8,524 bases of DNA. Origin: JAQVSH01 sp964349835. GTDB lineage: Bacteria; Bacteroidota; Bacteroidia; Bacteroidales; UBA4181. The DNA is taken from assembly GCA_964349835.1 (NCBI GenBank), contig CAYGID010000088.1, positions 1 through 8,524 of the forward strand. The letters run 5' to 3'. Every line of letters begins with the position of its first letter. Within the stretch, counting starts at the first letter, position 1. The position numbers and the translations under genes are program-made. The notes under the pieces were generated by a model that saw only the letters and a list, made by a program, of their open reading frames with translations, did not search any database and was not told where the DNA came from. Shown one piece after another: positions 1-6,146 of the stretch.

Positions 1-368
1 GCCCCACCCAAAGGAAGGCTGGTAAGACTATTTTTTAGCACCTGCACAAAACCCAAGAATTTGAGTACGCTCAGGTTTACATTCGGATGAAACCGCAACC
101 CCCCTTTATAGGGTCCGATGGCATTATTAAACTGAACCCTGTAGCCCCGGTTCACATGAACAATGCCGTCGTCGTCGATCCAGGGCACCTTAAAGAGAAA
201 GACCCGGTCGGGCTCGATAAGCCTTTCAATTACATTGGCCGATTCAAACTGAGGATTCTCATTGTAGACCTCCTCAATCGATTCTAGCACTTCGCGAACT
301 GCCTGGAAAAACTCAATTTCGCCAGGATTTCTCCGTTCCAGGCCGAGCATTATTTTATCTACATTCAT
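1..368 (-). CDS. gdhA: Glutamate dehydrogenase, N-terminal part (runs off the left edge)
   Basis: Hexameric glutamate dehydrogenase interconverts glutamate with 2-oxoglutarate plus ammonia in the cytoplasm, using NAD(P)H. Only the first 122 codons are in the window. Seen: the substrate-domain core GPYKGGLRFHPNVNLS (residues 85-100), then LKFLGF and KNSL, ending in LPLGG at the window edge. By family knowledge, the Lys of YKGG (K88) and the Lys of LKNS (K112) match substrate-binding lysines; the catalytic Lys of the GG(G/A)KGG motif would lie just outside. The usual FEQ before the second Lys reads FVQ here. The N-terminus MNVDKIMLGLERRNP aligns well with Bacteroides-type enzymes. An in-frame ATG at 378-380 would add four residues (MDSA) and directly follows an in-frame TAA; the 368 start is preferred because it gives a leader of about 20 bases from the -7 box. 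It is transcribed away from pepD. Cofactor preference cannot be told from this part. Confidence 0.95.
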   Translation of the reverse strand, partial: MNVDKIMLGLERRNPGEIEFFQAVREVLESIEEVYNENPQFESANVIERLIEPDRVFLFKVPWIDDDGIVHVNRGYRVQFNNAIGPYKGGLRFHPNVNLSVLKFLGFVQVLKNSLTSLPLGG

Positions 369-393
369 AGCAGAATCCATTTATAACCCTGCG

Positions 394-401
394 CAAACCT
401 A
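394..401 (-). promoter_or_regulatory. Probable gdhA promoter, -7 box
   Basis: Read on the minus strand this is TAGGTTTG, an exact match to the Bacteroidota sigma-ABfr -7 consensus TAnnTTTG. It lies 25 bases upstream of the preferred gdhA start and 13 upstream of the alternative ATG at 380, so transcription should begin around 387-390. That would leave only about eight leader bases before the upstream ATG and about 20 before the one at 368. No convincing TTTG -33 element is seen at the standard distance, so regulation may need an activator or the -33 contact may be weak. Confidence 0.55.
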
Positions 402-418
402 CATAAAAAATGGAAGAG

Positions 419-452
419 ATTGCCTCCGAAAGCGAATAATTGCCCACCTTTG
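419..452 (+). promoter_or_regulatory. Possible pepD promoter
   Basis: CACCTTTG at 445-452 differs from the Bacteroidota -7 consensus TAnnTTTG at one fixed position, and ATTG at 419-422 could be the -33 element, with 22 bases between them (slightly longer than the usual 19-21). A transcript would begin near 457-460, about 20 bases ahead of the pepD ATG. The -33 region would overlap that of the divergent gdhA promoter. The match is imperfect, so the call is tentative. Confidence 0.35.
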
Positions 453-478
453 CGTAACCAACTCATAACCGAATCCGA

Positions 479-1933
479 ATGCCGTTTACGCAACTTGAAC
501 CCCGCTCTGTATGGGACTACTTTTGGCAAATTTGCCAAATTCCCCGTCCTTCGAAACATGAAGAGGCCATTTTGACGTGGCTTTCCGTATTTGCAAAGAG
601 GCAGGGGCTCACATGCCACAGCGACGCTGCCGGAAATCTCCGCATCGACAAGCCGGCGTCGGCAGGATTCGAAATGAGCCCTACTGTGATTCTTCAGGCA
701 CATGTGGATATGGTGTGCGAAAAACATAGTCATGTTTCGCACGATTTTTTTACACAACCTATCAAGCCCCGTATCAACGGTGAGTGGGTTATGGCCAATG
801 GAACCACTTTGGGTGCCGACGACGGAATCGGGATGGCGGCAATCCTTGCAGTGCTGGCCGATAACACGTTGGTACACGGACCCCTGGAGGCGCTTTTTAC
901 TGTTGACGAAGAGACTGGATTAACCGGCGCCTTTGCTCTTTCGGATCAATTTTTATCGGGAAAGAGGCTGATCAACCTTGATTCGGAAGATGAGGGCGAA
1001 CTCTTTATCGGTTGTGCCGGTGGAATAGATACAACTGCTAGATTCTCGGCCATTCCGGTTGCTGCCACCCCCGGTCGGAACGCTTATCGGATTGCTCTTT
1101 CGGGACTCAAAGGAGGCCATTCGGGCGACGATATTCATAGAGGACGCGGGAATGCCATCCATATTCTCAGTTCGGCTCTTTTATCGCTTTCGGCCCACAT
1201 TCCATTTGAGTTAGCCCGTTTTGAAGGGGGGCATCTACGAAATGCTATTCCCCGCGAAGCCAGCGCTGTGCTGCTACCTGAGCCGGGACGCGAAGAAGGT
1301 CTGCGTGAGTTTCTCAACGATTTTCTGCAGCGCGAATCACTGGCGTTGCCCGAAGACCCCGGTCTTTTGTGGCAAATTGATCCGGCCGAATTTCCCGAAA
1401 GGGTTGTTGATTCGGAAACATCGCGCGATCTTTTGGAATCGCTGGTTGGTTGTCCTAATGGGGTTATTGCGTGGAGTGAGGTCATGGAAGAGGTGGTTGA
1501 AACCTCTACCAATCTGGCTTCTGTTAAAATGGAGGCCCCATTGGAATTTCGGGTTGTAACCAGCCAGCGCAGTTTTGTTGATGCCAACAAAAGGGAGCTG
1601 GCATTACGCATCAGAACCTTATTCGAGGTGGCTGGTGCGAGTGCGGTTTCTGGCGAAGGGTATCCCGGCTGGGAGCCAAATCCCTCTTCGCAGCTTCTCG
1701 CCCTCGCCAAAGAGGCCTATTCCGAGCTTTTTGCGTTAGAACCAAAGGTCAGAGCCATTCATGCAGGTTTGGAGTGCGGGCTCTTTTTAGAGAAATATCC
1801 CGATCTCGATATGATCTCCTTTGGACCCACCCTTCGTGATGTCCATTCGCCCGACGAAAAGTTGCACATATCGAGTGTCGATAAGTTTTATCGACTTTTG
1901 CTGCATCTGTTGCGAAAGAGCGCAGAAGCCTAA
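479..1933 (+). CDS. pepD: Cytosol non-specific dipeptidase (aminoacyl-histidine dipeptidase), M20 family
   Basis: A cytoplasmic dinuclear-zinc enzyme that hydrolyses many unsubstituted dipeptides, including Xaa-His, and so recycles peptides to amino acids. At 484 residues it has the usual PepD length. Zinc-site motifs appear in order: H75 and D77 in QAHVDMV, bridging D114 in LGADDGIG, catalytic base E144 and zinc ligand E145 in DEETGLTGA, D168 in NLDSEDEGE, and H456 in RDVHSPDE near the C-terminus. KGGHSG (211-216) and RNAIPREA (254-261) are further family motifs in the middle, lid/dimerisation part (roughly 190-395). No signal peptide or membrane segment is seen. The ATG has no clear Shine-Dalgarno sequence, normal for Bacteroidota. 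It is divergent from gdhA, and its TAA overlaps the stop of the convergent ABC exporter gene. Residue roles are assigned by analogy with characterised PepD enzymes. Confidence 0.97.
   Translation: MPFTQLEPRSVWDYFWQICQIPRPSKHEEAILTWLSVFAKRQGLTCHSDAAGNLRIDKPASAGFEMSPTVILQAHVDMVCEKHSHVSHDFFTQPIKPRINGEWVMANGTTLGADDGIGMAAILAVLADNTLVHGPLEALFTVDEETGLTGAFALSDQFLSGKRLINLDSEDEGELFIGCAGGIDTTARFSAIPVAATPGRNAYRIALSGLKGGHSGDDIHRGRGNAIHILSSALLSLSAHIPFELARFEGGHLRNAIPREASAVLLPEPGREEGLREFLNDFLQRESLALPEDPGLLWQIDPAEFPERVVDSETSRDLLESLVGCPNGVIAWSEVMEEVVETSTNLASVKMEAPLEFRVVTSQRSFVDANKRELALRIRTLFEVAGASAVSGEGYPGWEPNPSSQLLALAKEAYSELFALEPKVRAIHAGLECGLFLEKYPDLDMISFGPTLRDVHSPDEKLHISSVDKFYRLLLHLLRKSAEA
1877..1895. other. 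Perfect 8-bp inverted repeat with 3-base loop at the 3' end of pepD
   Basis: GTCGATAA, loop GTT, TTATCGAC, followed on the plus strand by TTTT. It lies inside the last codons of pepD (around SVDKFYRL), 36 bases before its stop, and 35-53 bases beyond the stop of the convergent ABC gene. It could be a weak 3'-end structure for the minus-strand transcript, but that strand has no T-run after it. The plus-strand T-run is only four bases and would end pepD early if it were efficient. A chance coding palindrome is also possible. Confidence 0.35.
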
Positions 1934-3771
1934 AACGCCTGCATCTCCCACAACTTTTTGTAGATTCCGTTTCTGGCTAATAGCTCCTGATGGCCACCCT
2001 GTTCTACGATTTTCCCTTCGTGCAGCACACAAATCAGATCGGCTTTCCGTATCGTGCTCAATCTGTGGGCGATGGCAACCGTAGTGCGGTTTTGCATTAA
2101 ATTGTCGAGTGCATCCTGCACCAGTCGCTCCGATTCAGTATCAAGAGCAGAGGTAGCCTCGTCGAGGATGAGGATAGGGGGATTTTTTAATACAGCCCTG
2201 GCAATACTGATTCTTTGCCGTTGGCCCCCCGATAGCTTTCCTCCTCTGTCGCCAACCATGCTCTGGTAGCCGTTCTCGGTGGCCGCAATGAAATCGTGGG
2301 CATTAGCAATTCGGGCGGCCTCCTCCACCTCGTTAGGTGTGGCCTGATCTACCCCGAAGGTAATGTTATTGAAAAAGGTATCGTTAAACAGAATGGCCTC
2401 CTGATTTACGTTGCCCATTACCGCGCGCAGATCGGACGAAACAATCTGCCTTACATCTATGCCGTCAATGAGAATGGAACCCTCGGTTGTGTCGTAAAAG
2501 CGTGATAAGAGATCTACCATTGTAGATTTTCCCGATCCCGACTGACCTACCAAGGCAACTGTTTTTCCTTTGGGAATGGTGAGATTTATCTCTTTTAAAA
2601 CCCAGTCATTCTGGTACTTGAACCAAACGTTTTTAAATTCGATGGCTCGATCGAACCTCTCCAGACGAACAGGCACCAGAGGCTCGGGCAGCGAATTTTC
2701 GGCCAGCAAAATTTTATCGATCCGTTCCATTGAGGCCAGCCCCTTTTGAATGGCATACGAGGCTTTCGAAAACTCTTTGGCCGGATTCAGAATGCTGTAG
2801 AAAACCACCAAATAGTAGATAAAGAGCGACGCCGAGATAGTTGCGTTATCGCCTAGAATCAAAGAGCCCCCGTACCAAAGAACCACCGCAATAGTGGCTG
2901 TACCCAAAAATTCGCTCATCGGATGGGCCAGGTGCTGGCGGCGGTTGATCCGGTTGGCGGTTCGGCGGAATTTTTCGTTGGTCTTATGGAAGCGAGACAT
3001 CATCTTTGTCTGCGCATTGAAGGCCTTCACAATGCGCAGACCGCCCAAGGTTTCCTCGGTTTGCGACATCAAATTTGACCACTGCTGTTGGCCCACAAGC
3101 GACTTCTTTTTCAGCTTTTTCCCAACAGTACCCATCAAATAGCCGCTCACCGGTAAAAGAAGCAGAACAAACAGCGTGAGTTGCCAGCTAATCAGCAACA
3201 TAGTCATCAAATAGATGAGAATCAAAACCGGATTTTTGAAGAGCATATCGAGCGAACTCATCACCGAGGTTTCGACCTCATTCACATCGCCCGACATTCG
3301 GGCAATAATGTCGCCTTTGCGCTCTTCAGAGAAGAAGCCGAGGGGAAGCGAAAGTATCTTGCTGTAGAGTTGATTCCTGATATCGCGTACCACGCCGGTG
3401 CGGATAGGAATCACAAAGAACGACCCCAGATAGTAGGATCCGGTTTTGAAGAGGGTCATCACTACCAGCACCACCCCCAGGAAAAGCAGGGTGTACTGTT
3501 CGCCCTTTGTATCCATCATCTGGGTAAAATACCAGTAAAAGTTGTTTTTAAGCACCTCTGCCATTCCCTGCAGCGAAGAGGGAGCGTCGGAGAAAGGGAT
3601 ATAGGAGTAGACTTTGGTTTCGAGTTTGAAAAGGATTTCCAGAATGGGCATGATAAAGGCAAACTGGAATACATTTAAAATGGCCGACAACAGATTAAAG
3701 CCCACACTTAGGGCCAAAAACTTTTTGTATGGCGGCAGGAACCTCTGTAATATTGTGATAAACTGTTTCAT
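1930..3771 (-). CDS. ABC exporter, fused permease and ATPase, MsbA-like
   Basis: A half-transporter of the lipid/multidrug exporter type that would work as a homodimer in the inner membrane; by similarity to MsbA the likely cargo is lipid A-core or another lipid, but this is inferred. The 613 residues comprise a six-helix membrane domain (helices near 18-45, 94-121, 172-191, 193-212, 287-306 and 312-332) and an ATPase domain from about 377. Visible ATPase motifs: A-loop Y386, Walker A GQSGSGKST (409-417), Q-loop Q457, signature LSGGQ (513-517), Walker B ILILDE (533-538), D-loop SALD, and switch H569 in AHRLST. All key residues are intact. The loop between helices 1 and 2 (about 46-93) is unusually long compared with E. 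coli MsbA. It follows rimO by 12 bases and is probably the last gene of the ftsY-rimO operon; it ends in a 4-base convergent overlap with pepD. Confidence 0.93.
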   Translation of the reverse strand: MKQFITILQRFLPPYKKFLALSVGFNLLSAILNVFQFAFIMPILEILFKLETKVYSYIPFSDAPSSLQGMAEVLKNNFYWYFTQMMDTKGEQYTLLFLGVVLVVMTLFKTGSYYLGSFFVIPIRTGVVRDIRNQLYSKILSLPLGFFSEERKGDIIARMSGDVNEVETSVMSSLDMLFKNPVLILIYLMTMLLISWQLTLFVLLLLPVSGYLMGTVGKKLKKKSLVGQQQWSNLMSQTEETLGGLRIVKAFNAQTKMMSRFHKTNEKFRRTANRINRRQHLAHPMSEFLGTATIAVVLWYGGSLILGDNATISASLFIYYLVVFYSILNPAKEFSKASYAIQKGLASMERIDKILLAENSLPEPLVPVRLERFDRAIEFKNVWFKYQNDWVLKEINLTIPKGKTVALVGQSGSGKSTMVDLLSRFYDTTEGSILIDGIDVRQIVSSDLRAVMGNVNQEAILFNDTFFNNITFGVDQATPNEVEEAARIANAHDFIAATENGYQSMVGDRGGKLSGGQRQRISIARAVLKNPPILILDEATSALDTESERLVQDALDNLMQNRTTVAIAHRLSTIRKADLICVLHEGKIVEQGGHQELLARNGIYKKLWEMQAF

Positions 3772-3783
3772 GCGGTTAGGCTA

Positions 3784-5094
3784 TTACATGGACACAGGTT
3801 TGGCATACAACTCGAATTCTTCGGCTGTTTCGATAGAAACCGTAATAAAGTCGCCGGTCGAAAGCGAAGAGGCATCCTTAACGGAAATGAGCACCTCCTG
3901 ATCGACTTCGGGCGAATCGGACGCTGTGCGTGCATACCAGTAGGTATCATCTTTCCGATCTATGAGCACCTCTACGGTGGTGCCGATTTTTTGGGCATTC
4001 AAAGAGGCAGATATCTCCTGCTGCAACAGCATAACGGCCTCTACTCTTGCCTGTTTTATTTCGTTAGGCACATCATCTTTATAGTGGTTTGCTGCCCATG
4101 TATTCTCCTCGTGAGAGTAGGCAAATACCCCAAGCCGATCGAACCGGACGGTTTGTACGAAATCGAGTAACTCTTGAAAATCCTCTTCGGTTTCGCCGGG
4201 AAACCCAACTAACAGTGTAGTTCTGAGGCATATGCCAGGAACCTCGCTACGAATCCTTTCAATGAGAGCCAGCGTTTTTTCGCGGGTAATTCCTCTTCGC
4301 ATACGCCGTAACATTCGACTGCTGATATGTTGAAAGGGGATGTCGAGATAGTTGCAGATGCGTGGATTCTGCCGCATCAGGCGTAGAACGTCAAAAGGAA
4401 ACCCTACCGGATAGGTATAGTGAAGACGTATCCAACGAAATGCCTCTATTTGCAACAAACGTTCGAGCAACTGAGGCAGCAAGCCGTTTTCGGGCAAATC
4501 GGTGCCGTAATGGGTGAGATCCTGCGCAATCAGCAGTAACTCTTTCACGCCCGAAGCAGCCAGTCCTTCGGCTTCGCACAGCAACCTTTCAATGGGATCC
4601 GACTGGTAGCGCCCGCGGATAGCGGGAATGGCGCAAAAGGCACAACCCCGGTTGCACCCCTCTGCAATCTTTAGGTAAGCATAATGTTTTGGAGTAGTTA
4701 AGAATCGTGAAACCGAAAGGTCGGGATTATAGGTAATGCCCAAGAACAAAAGAACCTGATCGATATCGGTTACCCCGAAGAAGGCGTCTGCTTCGGGAAT
4801 TTCACGGGTCAATTCATCGCGGTACCGCTCAGATAGACATCCCATAACCAGCACTTTATCAACTTTATGCTTCGCTTTGGCCTCGACACATCGCAGAATC
4901 ATCTCGATCGACTCCTCTTTGGCATCGCCAATAAAACCACAGCTGTTTATAAGAACAATCGGTGCAGCATCGATCCGACCCGCATCATGACATACCGACA
5001 ATCCGGCATGCGAAAGTTGCGCCATCAAATGCTCAGAATCGACAAGATTCTTGGAGCATCCCATTGTAATTACCTGGATATCGGGCCGGTTCAT
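3784..5094 (-). CDS. rimO: Ribosomal protein S12 methylthiotransferase RimO
   Basis: A radical-SAM enzyme that adds a methylthio group to the conserved aspartate (Asp89 in E. coli) of ribosomal protein S12. The 436 residues show the three expected parts. The N-terminal UPF0004/MTTase domain starts with the RimO-typical ITMGCSKNLVDSE and holds cluster cysteines C13, C52 and C86. The radical-SAM domain carries CNRGCAFC with C147, C151 and C154, plus the barrel motifs DIPFQH and VGFPGET. The C-terminal TRAM domain spans about 366-432. The GCSKNLVDSE motif and the S12-type C-terminus favour RimO over the related tRNA enzyme MiaB. The gene starts 15 bases after the ftsY stop and ends in tandem stops, TAA TAG, 12 bases before the ABC exporter start. 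No Shine-Dalgarno sequence is apparent at its ATG, so translation may depend on coupling or on an A/T-rich leader. Confidence 0.97.
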   Translation of the reverse strand: MNRPDIQVITMGCSKNLVDSEHLMAQLSHAGLSVCHDAGRIDAAPIVLINSCGFIGDAKEESIEMILRCVEAKAKHKVDKVLVMGCLSERYRDELTREIPEADAFFGVTDIDQVLLFLGITYNPDLSVSRFLTTPKHYAYLKIAEGCNRGCAFCAIPAIRGRYQSDPIERLLCEAEGLAASGVKELLLIAQDLTHYGTDLPENGLLPQLLERLLQIEAFRWIRLHYTYPVGFPFDVLRLMRQNPRICNYLDIPFQHISSRMLRRMRRGITREKTLALIERIRSEVPGICLRTTLLVGFPGETEEDFQELLDFVQTVRFDRLGVFAYSHEENTWAANHYKDDVPNEIKQARVEAVMLLQQEISASLNAQKIGTTVEVLIDRKDDTYWYARTASDSPEVDQEVLISVKDASSLSTGDFITVSIETAEEFELYAKPVSM

Positions 5095-5109
5095 GAATTA
5101 AGAGATGAT

Positions 5110-6072
5110 CTACCGGGAGGATTCAGAAAAGAGCGAATCCACAAATTCTTGCCGGTTAAAAACTTGTAAATCGGCAGGCCTCTCTCCTATTCCAATGTAC
5201 TTAACAGGAATCTTAAACTGGTCGGAAATGCCAATGACAACCCCTCCTTTGGCAGTGCCATCGAGCTTAGTTAAAGCCAGCGCAGTGACCTGAGTTGCCT
5301 TTGTAAACTGCTTTGCCTGCTCAAAAGCATTCTGACCGGTACTTCCATCGAGAACCAAAAGAACCTCATGGGGTGCATCGGGAATCACCTTCTGCATAAC
5401 ACTTTTAATTTTGGTGAGTTCGTTCATCAGGTTCACCTTGTTATGTAGTCGGCCCGCCGTGTCGATTAGCACCACATCGGCACCCGAAGCCTTTGCCGAA
5501 CTCACGGTATCGAAAGCCACCGAAGCCGGGTCGGAGCCCATTTGTTGTTTAATGATTTCGGCACCGCTCCTCTCCGACCAGATAACCAACTGGTCTATGG
5601 CGGCAGCGCGGAAGGTATCAGCTGCACCCATAACAACCTTAAGGCCTGCTTGTCTGAAGTTATAGGCTAACTTCCCAATCGTGGTGGTTTTGCCAACTCC
5701 GTTTACCCCTACCACCATGATAACATAGGGTTTTTGTGTGGGAATCGTGGCAAACCCTTCGGCATCGAGTGTGTTATTCTCCTCCAGAAGAGCTGCGATC
5801 TCCTCCTTCAGCATCCGATGCAACTCGTCGGTTCCAAAGTATTTATCTTTTGCTACTCTTTGTTCAATCCGTTCAATGATGCGCAGGGTGGTTTCGACGC
5901 CTACATCGGATGCAATGAGAATCTCTTCCAGATTGTCTAGTACTTCATCATCGACTTTCGATTTTCCCGCAATGGCCTTCGAAATACGCGAGAAGAGGCT
6001 CTCCTTGCTTTTTTCGAGACCTTTATTCAGAACCTCCTTATTTTCTTTCGAAAAAAAATTAAAAAAAGACAT
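5110..6072 (-). CDS. ftsY: Signal recognition particle receptor FtsY
   Basis: The SRP receptor GTPase binds the Ffh-ribosome complex and hands nascent membrane proteins to the Sec translocon at the inner membrane. The 320 residues are an NG-domain protein with a short, lysine-rich N-terminus beginning MSFFNFFSKENKEV instead of the long acidic A domain of E. coli FtsY. The amphipathic start is the likely membrane-contact region. GTPase motifs in order: G1 GVNGVGKTT (122-130), the insertion-box motif DTFRAAA (152-158), G3 DTAGRL (204-209), G4 TKLDGTAKGG (268-277) and G5 GIGERP (294-299), the last two sets being those that separate FtsY from Ffh. There is no methionine-rich M domain, which also rules out Ffh. 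It is the first gene of the ftsY-rimO-ABC cluster and has its own good -7 box upstream. Confidence 0.98.
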   Translation of the reverse strand: MSFFNFFSKENKEVLNKGLEKSKESLFSRISKAIAGKSKVDDEVLDNLEEILIASDVGVETTLRIIERIEQRVAKDKYFGTDELHRMLKEEIAALLEENNTLDAEGFATIPTQKPYVIMVVGVNGVGKTTTIGKLAYNFRQAGLKVVMGAADTFRAAAIDQLVIWSERSGAEIIKQQMGSDPASVAFDTVSSAKASGADVVLIDTAGRLHNKVNLMNELTKIKSVMQKVIPDAPHEVLLVLDGSTGQNAFEQAKQFTKATQVTALALTKLDGTAKGGVVIGISDQFKIPVKYIGIGERPADLQVFNRQEFVDSLFSESSR

Positions 6073-6094
6073 ATCGCGGGCTTTTTATAGGCTC

Positions 6095-6102
6095 CAAAGA
6101 TA
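6095..6102 (-). promoter_or_regulatory. Probable ftsY operon promoter, -7 box
   Basis: Read on the minus strand this is TATCTTTG, an exact match to the Bacteroidota -7 consensus TAnnTTTG. It ends 22 bases upstream of the ftsY ATG, so the predicted leader is about 17-20 bases, much like the spacing for gdhA. A TTG lies 13 bases upstream of the box, too close for the standard 19-21 spacing, so the -33 element is uncertain. The rest of the 74-base spacer (6073-6146) holds no gene and no convincing terminator for the upstream kinase. Confidence 0.55.
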
Positions 6103-6146
6103 GGATTAATTTTTTCAAGAGCGGGTCTCTAATGCCCGGCAGATCG

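Noticed and set aside
365..877. A 170-codon minus-strand open frame across the gdhA/pepD spacer
   Set aside because: It overlaps the pepD 5' end and the divergent promoters and is out of frame with gdhA; its sequence looks like a shadow with no domain.
1135..1710. A 191-codon open frame on the minus strand inside pepD
   Set aside because: It lies wholly opposite a clear M20 peptidase gene, is rich in Ser/Arg as expected for the complement of this coding frame, and shows no recognisable domain.
3181..3678. A 165-codon plus-strand open frame opposite the ABC exporter membrane domain
   Set aside because: His/Glu-rich composition is that expected from the reverse complement of hydrophobic membrane-helix codons; no start signal or domain.
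5738..6103. A 121-codon plus-strand open frame opposite the ftsY 5' end
   Set aside because: Ser/Arg/Phe-rich shadow of ftsY; it would also run across the ftsY promoter.
6121..6140. GC-rich inverted pair GCGGG...CCCGGC as a terminator for the kinase gene
   Set aside because: Only four contiguous base pairs around a nine-base loop, and no T-run in the minus-strand direction.
6075..6140. Possible long-range pairing of CGGGC (near 6134-6138) with GCCCG just before the ftsY start as a leader switch
   Set aside because: Only five base pairs over about 50 bases, and the upstream half lies outside the transcript predicted from the ftsY -7 box.
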